Positions 17,414 through 26,606 of a DNA stretch of 64,000 nucleotides are shown here, in pieces. Position numbers and translations under genes: made by a program. The stretch spans positions 372,001 to 436,000 of the forward strand of contig NZ_MOBX01000016.1 of NCBI RefSeq assembly GCF_003732425.1, written 5' to 3'. How positions within the stretch are numbered: the stretch's first letter is position 1; each line of letters opens with the position of its first letter. A model generated the notes under the pieces. It saw only the letters and a list, made by a program, of their open reading frames with translations, was not told the DNA's origin and did no database searches. The DNA comes from Pseudomonas fluorescens (lineage in GTDB: Bacteria; Pseudomonadota; Gammaproteobacteria; Pseudomonadales; Pseudomonadaceae).

Positions 17414-18121
17414 TCACGCCGTGGCGGGGGCGATAAAGGCAATACCGGTGCGCAGGGCGGCGTTGCGCACGTGCTCCTGCATGGCTTTTTGCGCCGCACC
17501 GGACGCCCGGCGCGCGAGGGCACGGAGGATCTTGCGGTGTTCCTGCCAGGTTTCCATGGCGCGCTCGGCGCGGATGAACGGTAGTTTCTGGCTTTCGAGA
17601 AAGATCTCGGCGCTGGCGGTAAGGATGTTCAGCATCGCCTGATTACCGCTGGCCAGCAGGATCCGACGGTGAAATTCGAAGTCCAGTTTTGCCGCCGCTT
17701 CAAAGTCTCCGGCGCGTAATTGCTCACGCATCGCTGCAACATTGTCTTCCAGCGCATCCAGATCGAACGTGCTTAACGTGACCGCCGCCAGCCCTGCAGC
17801 GAAGCCTTCCAGCGCATAGCGCAACTGAAAGATATCCAGCGGCGAGGCTTGCGCCGCAAATGGCCAGCCCGGCGTCTGCGCGCCACGCGGCAACTCTACC
17901 GGCGACTGCACAAACACGCCTTTACCTGGCTGAATACTGACCACACCTAGCGCACTCAGCGAGGACAACGCCTCACGCAACGACGCCCGACTGACGCCCA
18001 ACTGGAGCGCCAGATCCCGTTGCGACGGTAAAGCATCGCCCGCACCGAAACCCTGCTCGGTGATCAGTTTGCGGATCGCTTGCAGCGCCACTTCGGGTAC
18101 CGCACGGGAAATCGAGTTCAT
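17414..18121 (-). CDS. FadR-subfamily GntR regulator of the adjacent amino-acid ABC transporter
   Basis: 235 residues. The winged helix spans about residues 10-72 (ITEQGFGAGDALPSQRDLALQL, SRASLREALSSLSALGVVSIQPGKGVFV), the GntR pattern. The rest is an all-helical FCD effector domain with the metal/ligand pattern: FQLRYALEGFAAGLAA, then D-x-x-FHRRILLASGNQAML and EHRKILRAL. FCD regulators usually sense a carboxylate or amino acid and repress a neighbouring operon. The gene is divergent from a four-gene transport operon across 256 bases, the classic arrangement for local control. The ligand is unknown. Confidence 0.88.
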   Translation of the reverse strand: MNSISRAVPEVALQAIRKLITEQGFGAGDALPSQRDLALQLGVSRASLREALSSLSALGVVSIQPGKGVFVQSPVELPRGAQTPGWPFAAQASPLDIFQLRYALEGFAAGLAAVTLSTFDLDALEDNVAAMREQLRAGDFEAAAKLDFEFHRRILLASGNQAMLNILTASAEIFLESQKLPFIRAERAMETWQEHRKILRALARRASGAAQKAMQEHVRNAALRTGIAFIAPATA

Positions 18122-18377
18122 GGTTTTTCAGACGCGCCAGGCCAATGTGCGGCTAGTTGTAAAGCTATTCGCCGAGTCCGGCAAGTCGTGCCCCAGCAGG
18201 GTTCGGTGAACCACGCCGGTGCGCCATGGCAGTGCGAAAAACAACCTGACTGTTCAGACCAGTAAGACCGAACAAAGCCGCTGAAACCGCGGTCTGCCGT
18301 GCCGAAACCGGTGTATTGGCACGGCCCATGCTCTGTCCGATCGCAGAAATCACTTCCCGCCGATCCGGAGATTGTCC
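18122..18377. promoter_or_regulatory. divergent control region between the FadR-type regulator and the transporter
   Basis: This 256-base gap holds two candidate control elements. A loose dyad, TGTTC at 18251-18255 and GAACA at 18270-18274, has two AGACC pieces inside it. A perfect 8-base inverted repeat, GCCGTGCC at 18296-18303 and GGCACGGC at 18318-18325, lies 50 bases before the first transporter gene and could be an operator or leader hairpin. Neither matches a named GntR operator exactly. Confidence 0.45.
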
Positions 18378-19163
18378 ATGACCAAGCGTTACAGCGCCCT
18401 CCTCGCCGCCTTGTTTTCCTCCCTGTTGCTCAGCCAGGCCCCCGCTCACGCCGACGGACTGGACGACGTGGTCAAACGCGGCACGCTGAAAGTCGCCGTG
18501 CCTCAGGACTTCCCGCCATTCGGCTCGGTCGGCCCGGATATGAAACCTCGCGGTCTGGACATCGACACGGCAAAACTGCTGGCTGACCAGCTCAAGGTCA
18601 AACTCGAACTGACCCCGGTGAACAGCACCAACCGCATTCCGTTCCTGACCACCGGCAAGGTCGATCTGGTGATCTCCAGCCTCGGCAAAAACCCTGAGCG
18701 CGAAAAAGTCATCGACTTCTCCCGCGCCTACGCACCGTTCTACCTCGCCGTGTTCGGTCCGCCAGACGCTGCGATCGCCAGCCTCGACGACCTCAAGGGC
18801 AAGACCATCAGCGTCACCCGTGGCGCCATCGAAGACATCGAATTGACCAAAGTCGCCCCCGAAGGCGTGACCATCAAGCGCTTCGAAGACAACAACTCCA
18901 CCATCGCCGCTTACCTCGCCGGCCAGGTTGACCTGATCGCCAGCGGCAACGTGGTGATGGTCGCGATCAGCGAAAAGAACCCGAAACGCGTGCCGGCGCT
19001 GAAAGTGAAGCTCAAGGATTCGCCGGTCTACGTCGGCGTGAACAAGAACGAAGCGGCGCTGCTGGCCAAGGTCAACGACATCCTGACCACCGCCAAGGCT
19101 GACGGCGCACTGGAAAAGAATTCGCAGACCTGGCTGAAAGAGCCACTGCCGGCCGATCTCTGA
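18378..19163 (+). CDS. amino-acid ABC transporter, periplasmic binding protein
   Basis: 261 residues from the ATG at 18378 (CGGAG seven bases upstream). Residues 1-25 are a Sec signal peptide ending in PAHA. The mature protein is a family-3 solute-binding protein: RGTLKVAVPQDFPPFG, then RGLDIDTAKLLADQL, the VNSTNRIPFLTTGKVDLVIS hinge and FSRAYAPFYLAVFGP. These features indicate polar amino acids or related compounds, with no firm ligand. It is the first gene of a tight four-gene operon with two permeases and one ATPase. Confidence 0.92.
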   Translation: MTKRYSALLAALFSSLLLSQAPAHADGLDDVVKRGTLKVAVPQDFPPFGSVGPDMKPRGLDIDTAKLLADQLKVKLELTPVNSTNRIPFLTTGKVDLVISSLGKNPEREKVIDFSRAYAPFYLAVFGPPDAAIASLDDLKGKTISVTRGAIEDIELTKVAPEGVTIKRFEDNNSTIAAYLAGQVDLIASGNVVMVAISEKNPKRVPALKVKLKDSPVYVGVNKNEAALLAKVNDILTTAKADGALEKNSQTWLKEPLPADL

Positions 19164-19184
19164 TCGACTGCGCGGGAGACTTTC

Positions 19185-19859
19185 ATGGCTTATCAGTTCG
19201 ATTTCATGCCGGTGGTGGAAAACACCGACCTGCTGCTGCGCGGGGCGCTGTTCACCCTTGAGCTGACAGCCATCGGTGCGTTGCTCGGGGTCGGCGTCGG
19301 GATTGTCGGGGCGTTGGTGCGGGCGTGGAACATCCGCCCGTTCTCGGCGATCTTCGGCGTCTACGTCGAGTTGATCCGCAACACGCCGTTCCTGGTGCAG
19401 TTGTTCTTTATCTTCTTCGGCCTGCCGTCGCTTGGCGTGCAGATTTCCGAGTGGCAAGCGGCGGTGCTGGCGATGGTGATCAACCTCGGTGCCTATTCCA
19501 CGGAAATTATCCGTGCCGGCATTCAGGCGATTCCGCGCGGGCAACTGGAAGCTGCAGCGGCGCTGGCGATGACGCGCTTCGAAGCGTTTCGCCACGTGGT
19601 GCTGCTACCGGCGCTAGGCAAGGTCTGGCCGGCCCTGAGCAGCCAGATCATCATCGTCATGCTCGGCTCGGCGGTGTGTTCGCAAATCGCTACCGAAGAG
19701 CTGAGCTTTGCCGCCAACTTCATTCAGTCGCGCAACTTCCGCGCCTTTGAAACCTACGCGCTGACCACCCTGATCTACTTGTGCATGGCGTTGCTGATTC
19801 GCCAGTTACTGAACTGGATCGGCCGGCGCTATATCAGTCGAAGCAGGAGCAGCGTATGA
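19185..19859 (+). CDS. amino-acid ABC transporter permease 1
   Basis: 224 residues of the HisM/GlnP permease family. Five or so membrane segments are visible, with the family start (GALFTLELTAIGALLGVGVG), the YVELIRNTPFLVQLFFIFFGLP loop and the EAA motif EAAAALAMTRFEAFRHVVLLPALGKVWPAL that docks on the ATPase. Its stop overlaps the next permease start by four bases (ATGA). The two permeases form the heterodimeric channel in the inner membrane. Confidence 0.92.
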   Translation: MAYQFDFMPVVENTDLLLRGALFTLELTAIGALLGVGVGIVGALVRAWNIRPFSAIFGVYVELIRNTPFLVQLFFIFFGLPSLGVQISEWQAAVLAMVINLGAYSTEIIRAGIQAIPRGQLEAAAALAMTRFEAFRHVVLLPALGKVWPALSSQIIIVMLGSAVCSQIATEELSFAANFIQSRNFRAFETYALTTLIYLCMALLIRQLLNWIGRRYISRSRSSV

Positions 19860-20506
19860 GCGACTTCACCTTCTGGGACATCCTGCGCAACCTGCTCACC
19901 GGCCTGCAATGGACACTGGCGCTGTCGCTGGTGGCGTTCATTGGTGGCGGGATCGTCGGGTTGCTGATTCTGATCATGCGTATCTCGAAAAGCGCTCTGC
20001 CGAGCAGCATTGCCCGCACCTGGATCGAGCTGTTCCAGGGCACGCCGCTGTTGATGCAGTTGTTTCTGGTGTTCTTCGGTGTGGCCTTGGCCGGGATCGA
20101 AATCTCGCCGTGGATGGCGGCAGCGATTGCGCTGACCTTGTTCACCAGCGCTTATCTGGCGGAGATCTGGCGCGGCTGCGTCGAGTCGATCTCCAATGGC
20201 CAGTGGGAAGCCTCGGCGAGTCTGGCGCTCAATCCGCTGGAACAGCTGCGCTACGTGATTCTGCCGCAAGCGCTGCGTATCGCTGTGGCGCCAACCGTGG
20301 GCTTCTCGGTGCAAGTGGTCAAGGGCACCGCCGTGACCTCGATCATCGGCTTCACCGAGCTGACCAAGACCGGCGGCATGCTCGCCAATGCCACCTTTGA
20401 ACCGTTCATGGTCTACGGCCTCGTCGCCCTCGGCTACTTCTTGCTCTGCTACCCCTTGTCCCTCAGTGCGCGCTACCTGGAAAGGAGACTGCATGCCTCT
20501 GCTTAG
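19856..20506 (+). CDS. amino-acid ABC transporter permease 2
   Basis: 216 residues from the ATG at 19856, in ATGA overlap with permease 1; the in-frame extension upstream lies inside that gene. It shows the same family pattern: LLTGLQWTLALSLVAFIGGGI, WIELFQGTPLLMQLFLVFFG and the EAA loop EASASLALNPLEQLRYVILPQALRI. The C-terminus overlaps the ATPase start by 14 bases, so translation is coupled along the operon. Confidence 0.92.
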   Translation: MSDFTFWDILRNLLTGLQWTLALSLVAFIGGGIVGLLILIMRISKSALPSSIARTWIELFQGTPLLMQLFLVFFGVALAGIEISPWMAAAIALTLFTSAYLAEIWRGCVESISNGQWEASASLALNPLEQLRYVILPQALRIAVAPTVGFSVQVVKGTAVTSIIGFTELTKTGGMLANATFEPFMVYGLVALGYFLLCYPLSLSARYLERRLHASA

Positions 20507-21230
20507 AATTTCCGCCCTGCATAAATACTACGGCGATCACCACGTGCTCAAAGGCATCGACCTCAGCGTCGAGGAAGGCCAGGTGGTGGCGATCATCGGC
20601 CGCAGCGGCTCGGGCAAATCCACCCTGCTGCGCACCCTCAATGGCCTGGAATCGATCAACGACGGCGTGATCGAAGTCGACGGCGAATACCTCGACGCCG
20701 CCCGCGCCGATCTGCGCAGCCTGCGGCAGAAAGTCGGCATGGTCTTTCAGCAGTTCAACCTGTTCCCGCACCTGACCGTGGGCGAAAACGTCATGCTCGC
20801 GCCGCAGGTGGTGCAGAAAGTGCCGAAAGCCAAGGCTGCGGAACTGGCGCGTGAAATGCTGGAGCGCGTGGGTCTCGGGGAAAAATTCGATGCCTTCCCG
20901 GATCGGCTGTCCGGCGGCCAGCAACAGCGCGTAGCGATTGCCCGGGCATTGGCAATGTCGCCGAAAGTGTTGTTGTGCGATGAGATCACCTCGGCGCTCG
21001 ACCCGGAACTGGTCAATGAAGTGCTCAGCGTGGTGCGGCAACTGGCCAAAGAAGGCATGACGCTGATCATGGTCACCCATGAAATGCGCTTTGCCCGCGA
21101 GGTTGGGGATAAGTTGGTGTTCATGCACCACGGCAAGGTGCATGAGGTGGGGGATCCGAAGGTGTTGTTTGCCAATCCGCAGACGGCGGAACTGGCGAAC
21201 TTCATTGGTACCGTTGAAGCCGTCAACTGA
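20493..21230 (+). CDS. amino-acid ABC transporter ATPase
   Basis: 245 residues from the ATG at 20493, with AAGGAG upstream inside the end of permease 2. Motifs in order: Walker A GRSGSGKST (about residues 34-42), Q-loop MVFQQFNLFPHLTVGENV, ABC signature LSGGQQQRVAIARAL, Walker B VLLCDEITSALDPE and switch His in VTHEM. This is the HisP/GlnQ type used for polar amino acids. It is the last gene of the operon; a REPIN follows within 14 bases. Confidence 0.94.
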   Translation: MPLLRISALHKYYGDHHVLKGIDLSVEEGQVVAIIGRSGSGKSTLLRTLNGLESINDGVIEVDGEYLDAARADLRSLRQKVGMVFQQFNLFPHLTVGENVMLAPQVVQKVPKAKAAELAREMLERVGLGEKFDAFPDRLSGGQQQRVAIARALAMSPKVLLCDEITSALDPELVNEVLSVVRQLAKEGMTLIMVTHEMRFAREVGDKLVFMHHGKVHEVGDPKVLFANPQTAELANFIGTVEAVN

Positions 21231-21243
21231 CCCTGCACCGCCC

Positions 21244-21375
21244 TGTGGCGAGGGAGCTTGCTCCCGCTCGGCTGCGCAGCAGTCGTAACCCGCCGACCGC
21301 GATTTACCTTTATTACGAGGTGAATGGCTTTAGGGCCGCTACGCAGCCCAGCGGGAGCAAGCTCCCTCGCCACAG
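21244..21375. repeat. REPIN, family A (GTGGCGAGGGAGCTTGCTCCCGC type)
   Basis: Two REP units in inverted orientation: TGTGGCGAGGGAGCTTGCTC at the left and its reverse complement ending CGCCACA at 21375. Each arm has its own small hairpin (GGGAGCTTGCTCCC). It separates the transporter operon from ppx. Confidence 0.88.
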
Positions 21376-21469
21376 AAGCGGTGTTGGATCAAGGGTTTGA
21401 GTTGTGCGCGTTGGCGTCAGCGTTTGATCGTGGCACGATGTCGAGGTTATCGACCGAGACCCCCTGACC

Positions 21470-22972
21470 ATGCCGCAATCCCAAGCCAAGAATCTGTCCC
21501 TGATCGCCGCAATCGACCTGGGCTCGAACAGCTTTCACATGGTCGTGGCCAAGGCCCAGAACGGTGAGATCCGCATTCTCGAACGCCTCGGCGAGAAGGT
21601 TCAGCTCGCCGCCGGCATCGACGATGAGCGCCATCTCAACGAAGAATCGATGCAACGTGGCCTCGATTGCCTCAAGCGTTTTGCCCAACTGATCAACGGT
21701 ATGCCGCTGGGTGCCGTGCGCATCGTCGGCACCAACGCCCTGCGTGAAGCGCGCAACCGCCTCGAATTCATCCACCGCGCCGAAGAAATCCTCGGCCACC
21801 CGGTGGAAGTCATCTCCGGTCGTGAAGAAGCGCGGCTGATTTATCTGGGCGTGTCGCACACCCTTGCCGACACCCCGGGCAAACGTCTGGTCGCCGACAT
21901 CGGCGGTGGCAGTACCGAATTCATCATTGGCCAGCGTTTCGAGCCGCTGCTGCGCGAAAGCCTGCAAATGGGCTGCGTCAGCTTCACCCAGCGCTATTTC
22001 AAGGACGGCAAGATCACCCCGGCCCGTTACGCCCAGGCTTACACGGCGGCGCGGCTGGAGATCATGAGCATCGAACACGCCCTGCACCGCCTGACCTGGG
22101 ACGAGGCCATTGGCTCCTCAGGCACCATCCGCGCCATCGGCCTGGCGCTGAAGGCCGGCGGCCACGGCACGGGCGAAGTGAATGCCGAAGGCCTGGCGTG
22201 GCTCAAGCGCCGCCTGTTCAAGCTCGGTGATGTCGACAAGATCGATTTCGAAGGCATCAAGCCTGATCGCCGGACAATCTTCCCGGCCGGCCTGGCGATT
22301 CTCGAAGCCATATTCGACGCCCTCGAACTGCAACGCATGGATCACTGCGACGGTGCACTGCGCGAAGGCGTGCTCTACGACCTGCTCGGCCGTCATCATC
22401 ATGAAGACGTGCGCGAACGCACCCTGACCTCGCTGATGGAGCGTTACCACGTCGACCTGGAACAGGCAGCGCGGGTCGAGCGCAAAGCCTTGCACGCGTT
22501 CGATCAGGTCGCGGTGGACTGGGAGCTGGATGACGGCATCTGGCGCGAACTCCTTGGCTGGGCGGCTAAAGTGCACGAAGTCGGGCTCGACATCGCCCAC
22601 TACCACTATCACAAGCACGGCGCCTACCTGATTGAGCACTCGGACCTCGCCGGTTTTTCTCGTGAAGACCAGCAAATGCTTGCCCTGCTGGTGCGCGGCC
22701 ACCGCCGCAACATTCCCAAGGACAAGTTTGCTGATTTCGGCGACGACGGCGACAAGCTGATCCGCCTGTGCGTACTGCTGCGCTTTGCGATCCTGTTCCA
22801 CCACATTCGTGGCACCCAAGCGATGCCGCAGGTGGTGTTGCATGCGAAGGGCAACACCCTGGATGTGGAATTCCCGGAGAACTGGCTGGATGAGAACCAA
22901 CTGACTCAGGCGGACTTCGGGCTTGAGGCGGATTGGCTGACGCGAGTGGGCATTGTCCTCACCGTCCACTAA
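21470..22972 (+). CDS. ppx: exopolyphosphatase
   Basis: 500 residues, the length of the Ppx form with an HD-like C-terminal domain. Ppx releases phosphate from the ends of polyphosphate chains. The ASKHA phosphate-binding motif IAAIDLGSNSFHMVVAKAQ is at residues 11-29; the second loop DIGGGSTEFIIG near residue 143 and GSSGTIRAIG near residue 219 complete the actin-like fold. The C-terminal part has LLGRHHHEDVRERTL and later the HEVGLDIAHYHYHKH helices. It converges on ppk, so the polymer-making and polymer-degrading enzymes lie side by side but are transcribed apart. Confidence 0.96.
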   Translation: MPQSQAKNLSLIAAIDLGSNSFHMVVAKAQNGEIRILERLGEKVQLAAGIDDERHLNEESMQRGLDCLKRFAQLINGMPLGAVRIVGTNALREARNRLEFIHRAEEILGHPVEVISGREEARLIYLGVSHTLADTPGKRLVADIGGGSTEFIIGQRFEPLLRESLQMGCVSFTQRYFKDGKITPARYAQAYTAARLEIMSIEHALHRLTWDEAIGSSGTIRAIGLALKAGGHGTGEVNAEGLAWLKRRLFKLGDVDKIDFEGIKPDRRTIFPAGLAILEAIFDALELQRMDHCDGALREGVLYDLLGRHHHEDVRERTLTSLMERYHVDLEQAARVERKALHAFDQVAVDWELDDGIWRELLGWAAKVHEVGLDIAHYHYHKHGAYLIEHSDLAGFSREDQQMLALLVRGHRRNIPKDKFADFGDDGDKLIRLCVLLRFAILFHHIRGTQAMPQVVLHAKGNTLDVEFPENWLDENQLTQADFGLEADWLTRVGIVLTVH

Positions 22973-22976
22973 TCCT

Positions 22977-23076
22977 TGTGGCGAGGGAGCTTGCTCCCGC
23001 TGGGGCGCGAAGCGGCCCTTTCTTTAAAAGCATGGGCCTGCTGCGCAGTCCAGCGGGAGCAAGCTCCCTCGCCACA
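22977..23076. repeat. REPIN, family A
   Basis: TGTGGCGAGGGAGCTTGCTC at the left and the matching inverted arm ending CGCCACAG at 23076, immediately after the ppx stop. Same family as 21244-21375. Confidence 0.88.
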
Positions 23077-23095
23077 GGTGGGTGAACGACAGGTA

Positions 23096-23130
23096 CAAAA
23101 AAGGCGATCCCGTGGGATCGCCTTTTTTAT
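23096..23130. terminator. bidirectional terminator between ppx and ppk
   Basis: AAAAAAGGCGATCC and GGATCGCCTTTTTT form a perfect 8-base G+C-rich stem with A-runs and T-runs on both sides and a CGTG loop. It serves both convergent genes. Confidence 0.92.
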
Positions 23131-23141
23131 TGGGCTGAAGG

Positions 23142-25367
23142 TCAGCTGCTCACCGGCAAAATCGGGCTGCCCAACCGCTCCAGCAACGTCGCCTGCGCAC
23201 TGCGCGGGTTCTGATTACCCGTTGGCGTGTTGCGGATGTAACGACCATCCGACTGCAGGCTCCAGCTGTGGGTGTTGTCGGTCAGATACAGCTCCAGCTC
23301 TTTCTTCACCCGGGTCAGCAGCTTCTTGCCTTCGACCGGGAAGCAAGTCTCGACGCGCTTGTCGAGGTTGCGCTCCATCCAGTCGGCGCTGGAGAGGAAC
23401 ATCTGCTCGTCGCCGCCATTGAGGAAGTAGAACACCCGCGTGTGCTCAAGGAAGCGGCCGATGATCGAGCGCACGTGGATATTGTGCGAAACCCCGGCGA
23501 TGCCCGGACGCAGGCAGCACATGCCGCGCACCACCAGATCGATGCGCACGCCAGACTGGCTGGCCTTGTACAGGGCGCGGATGATCTTCGGATCGGTCAG
23601 CGAGTTGAACTTGGCGATGATGTGCGCCGGTTTGCCGTCGAGCGCAAATTGCGTCTCGCGGGCAATCATGTCGAGCATGCCCTTCTTCAGGGTGAACGGC
23701 GCATGCAGCAGCTTCTTCATGCGCAGGGTTTTACCCATGCCGATCAACTGGCTGAACAGTTTGCCGACGTCTTCGCACAGGGCGTCGTCGGAGGTCAGCA
23801 GGCTGTAGTCGGTATAGAGGCGGGCGTTACCGGCGTGATAGTTACCGGTGCCGAGGTGCGCGTAACGCACGATCTCGCCGGCCTCGCGACGCAGAATGAG
23901 CATCATCTTGGCGTGGGTCTTGAAGCCGACTACGCCATAGATCACCACGGCACCGGCCGCTTGCAGACGGCTGGCCAGTTGCAGGTTGGATTCTTCGTCG
24001 AAACGCGCACGCAGCTCGATGACCGCCGTCACTTCCTTGCCGTTACGCGCGGCGTCGACCAGCGCATCGACGATCTCGGAGTTGGCACCGGAGCGGTACA
24101 GGGTCTGGCGCACAGCGAGAACGTGCGGGTCTTTCGCCGCCTGACGCAGCAGGTCGACCACCGGGGTGAACGACTCGAACGGGTGCAGCAACAGGATGTC
24201 CTGCTTGCTGACGACGCTGAAAATGTTCTCGCTGTTCTGCAGCAGTTTCGGGATCTGCGGGGTGAACGGCGTGTATTGCAGCTCCGGATGGCTGTCCAGA
24301 CCGGTGATGCTGAACAGACGGGTCAGGTTGACCGGGCCGTTGACCTGATACAGCTCGGTCTCGCTCAGGTTGAACTGCTTGAGCAGGTAGTCCGAGAGGT
24401 GTTTCGGGCAAGTGTCAGCGACTTCCAGACGCACCGCATCACCGTAACGCCGCGAGAACAACTCGCCACGCAGGGCGCGGGCCAGGTCTTCGACGTCTTC
24501 GGAGTCTAGCGCCAGGTCGGCGTTTCGGGTCAGACGGAACTGGTAGCAGCCCTTGACCTTCATGCCCTGGAACAGGTCATCGGCATGGGCGTGGATCATC
24601 GACGACAGGAACACATAGTTGTCGCCAGGGCCGCCGACTTCTTCGGGCACCTTGATAATCCGTGGCAGCAGACGCGGCGCCGGGATGATCGCCAGACCGG
24701 AATCGCGGCCGAAGGCGTCGATACCTTCCAGCTCGACGATGAAGTTCAGGCTCTTGTTCACCAGCAACGGGAACGGGTGCGTCGGGTCGAGGCCGATCGG
24801 GGTGATGATCGGCGCGATCTCGTCGCGGAAGTAGCGGCGCACCCAGGTTTTGATCTTGGTCGTCCAGTGGCGGCGACGGATGAAGCGCACCTGATGCTTT
24901 TCCAGCTCCGGCAACAGAATGTCGTTGAGGATCGCGTACTGGCGGTCAACGTGGCCGTGCACCAGTTCGCTGATCCGCGCCAGCGCCTGATGCGGCTGCA
25001 GACCGTCGGCACCGGCCTGTTCACGGGCGAAGGTGATCTGCTTTTTCAGGCCGGCGACGCGGATCTCGAAAAATTCGTCAAGGTTGCTGGAGAAGATCAG
25101 CAGGAACTTCAGCCGCTCCAGCAGCGGATAGGACTCGTCCAGCGCCTGTTCCAGCACGCGGATATTGAATTGCAGTTGCGAAAGCTCACGGTGGATGTAC
25201 AGGCTGCTGTCATCCAGGCCCGGGATCGCAATCACTGGCGCCGCCGCGACAGGTTCGGCGACTGGCGCGGGTGGCGCAGGCTCCAGCTCTGGCGGGGTTT
25301 CGGTCATTTGCTCGACCACCGGTTGAGCTTCTTTTACTGCAACTTCCGTGAGTCCTTCGGTATTCAT
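23142..25367 (-). CDS. ppk: polyphosphate kinase 1
   Basis: 741 residues, with an N-terminal Ala/Pro/Glu-rich tail of about 50 residues before the conserved SSLYIHRELSQLQFNIRVLEQA. Ppk1 polymerises the gamma-phosphate of ATP into polyphosphate. The helical domain has SNLDEFFEIRVAGLKKQ. The two phospholipase D-like halves carry the catalytic histidines: GFKTHAKMMLILRR (autophosphorylated His) and, in the second half, HNIHVRSIIGRFLEHTRVFYF. RYAHLGTGNYH is also diagnostic. hemB follows 18 bases upstream on the same strand, so hemB and ppk are probably co-transcribed. Confidence 0.96.
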   Translation of the reverse strand: MNTEGLTEVAVKEAQPVVEQMTETPPELEPAPPAPVAEPVAAAPVIAIPGLDDSSLYIHRELSQLQFNIRVLEQALDESYPLLERLKFLLIFSSNLDEFFEIRVAGLKKQITFAREQAGADGLQPHQALARISELVHGHVDRQYAILNDILLPELEKHQVRFIRRRHWTTKIKTWVRRYFRDEIAPIITPIGLDPTHPFPLLVNKSLNFIVELEGIDAFGRDSGLAIIPAPRLLPRIIKVPEEVGGPGDNYVFLSSMIHAHADDLFQGMKVKGCYQFRLTRNADLALDSEDVEDLARALRGELFSRRYGDAVRLEVADTCPKHLSDYLLKQFNLSETELYQVNGPVNLTRLFSITGLDSHPELQYTPFTPQIPKLLQNSENIFSVVSKQDILLLHPFESFTPVVDLLRQAAKDPHVLAVRQTLYRSGANSEIVDALVDAARNGKEVTAVIELRARFDEESNLQLASRLQAAGAVVIYGVVGFKTHAKMMLILRREAGEIVRYAHLGTGNYHAGNARLYTDYSLLTSDDALCEDVGKLFSQLIGMGKTLRMKKLLHAPFTLKKGMLDMIARETQFALDGKPAHIIAKFNSLTDPKIIRALYKASQSGVRIDLVVRGMCCLRPGIAGVSHNIHVRSIIGRFLEHTRVFYFLNGGDEQMFLSSADWMERNLDKRVETCFPVEGKKLLTRVKKELELYLTDNTHSWSLQSDGRYIRNTPTGNQNPRSAQATLLERLGSPILPVSS

Positions 25368-25385
25368 TGAATGTTCCTGGGAGGG

Positions 25386-26399
25386 CTATTTCTGCTCTCG
25401 TAACAATTGAGCGGCGCGGACAGCAAAGTAAGTCAGGATGCCATCAGCGCCGGCACGTTTAAAGGCGGTCAGTGATTCAAGAATTACCGCCTCGCTCAAC
25501 CAGCCATTCTGGATCGCCGCCATGTGCATGGCGTATTCGCCGCTAACCTGATAGACGAAGGTCGGCACTTTGAAGGCATCTTTTACCCGGAAAAGAATGT
25601 CGAGGTACGGCATGCCCGGTTTGACCATGACCATGTCCGCGCCTTCAGACAAGTCCGCACCGACTTCGTGCAGCGCTTCGTCACTGTTGGCCGGGTCCAT
25701 CTGATAGGAGGCCTTGTTGGCCTTGCCAAGGTTCGACGCCGAACCGACCGCATCGCGGAACGGGCCGTAATAGGCGCTGGCGTACTTGGCCGAATAAGCC
25801 ATGATCCGCACATTGACGTGGCCGGCAATTTCCAGCGCTTCGCGGATCGCCTGAATGCGACCGTCCATCATGTCCGACGGCGCCACCACCTGCGCGCCGG
25901 CTTCAGCATGGGACAACGCCTGACGGACCAGTGCGTCGACGGTGATGTCGTTCTGCACATAGCCTTCTTCGTCGAGGATGCCGTCCTGGCCGTGGGTGGT
26001 GAACGGATCGAGCGCCACGTCGGTGATCACGCCAAGCTCCGGGAAACGCTCACGCAGGGCGCGGGTGGCGCGCTGAGCGATGCCCTCGGGGTTCCAGGCT
26101 TCAGCAGCGTCGAGGGATTTCAATTCAGGCGGAGTGACCGGGAACAGCGCCAGCGCCGGAATCCCCAGCTCGACCCACTTGGCCGCCTCTTCGAGCAGCA
26201 AGTCGATCGTCAGCCGCTCTACCCCGGGCATCGAGGCTACGGCTTCGCGGCGGTTTTCACCGTCGAGCACGAACACCGGCAGGATCAGGTCATCGACCGT
26301 CAGCACATTTTCCCGCACCAGCCGACGCGAAAAATCATCACGACGATTGCGACGCAGGCGGGTTGCAGGGAACAGTCGGTTGGCGGGGGTAAAGCTCAC
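25386..26399 (-). CDS. hemB: delta-aminolevulinic acid dehydratase (porphobilinogen synthase)
   Basis: 337 residues from a GTG at 26397-26399, supported by CAGGAG upstream and by the known VSFTPANR-type start of Pseudomonas HemB; the longer frame to 26507 lacks a site. HemB joins two 5-aminolevulinates into porphobilinogen for heme. The Schiff-base lysines are in YSAKYASAYYGPFRDA and MVKPGMPYLDI. The metal-ligand region reads DVALDPFTTHGQDG, where the zinc-type cysteines are replaced by Asp/Ala/Thr, so this is the Mg-dependent, zinc-free class as in P. aeruginosa. ppk follows 18 bases on. Confidence 0.96.
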   Translation of the reverse strand: MSFTPANRLFPATRLRRNRRDDFSRRLVRENVLTVDDLILPVFVLDGENRREAVASMPGVERLTIDLLLEEAAKWVELGIPALALFPVTPPELKSLDAAEAWNPEGIAQRATRALRERFPELGVITDVALDPFTTHGQDGILDEEGYVQNDITVDALVRQALSHAEAGAQVVAPSDMMDGRIQAIREALEIAGHVNVRIMAYSAKYASAYYGPFRDAVGSASNLGKANKASYQMDPANSDEALHEVGADLSEGADMVMVKPGMPYLDILFRVKDAFKVPTFVYQVSGEYAMHMAAIQNGWLSEAVILESLTAFKRAGADGILTYFAVRAAQLLREQK

Positions 26400-26606
26400 G
26401 GCGAACTCCTGAGCCCGCGCAAACGGGCGAGCGTGACAGTTATAGACGGCCATTATGACCAACAGATGACAGTTGTGTGCACCCCGTGACACGTAGCCGC
26501 ATTCCATTCTCAGCGTAGGAATTGTTCACGTCGAGACACATTTGGACACTTTCATGAATGTGTCCGAAGGGTTAGGCTGCGCGTTCATTTCGCCAGCACC
26601 CAGACA

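Noticed and set aside
21244..23076. Repeated similar segments that might suggest a CRISPR array
   Set aside because: The units are inverted pairs with hairpin arms, irregular distances and no cas genes; they are REPINs.
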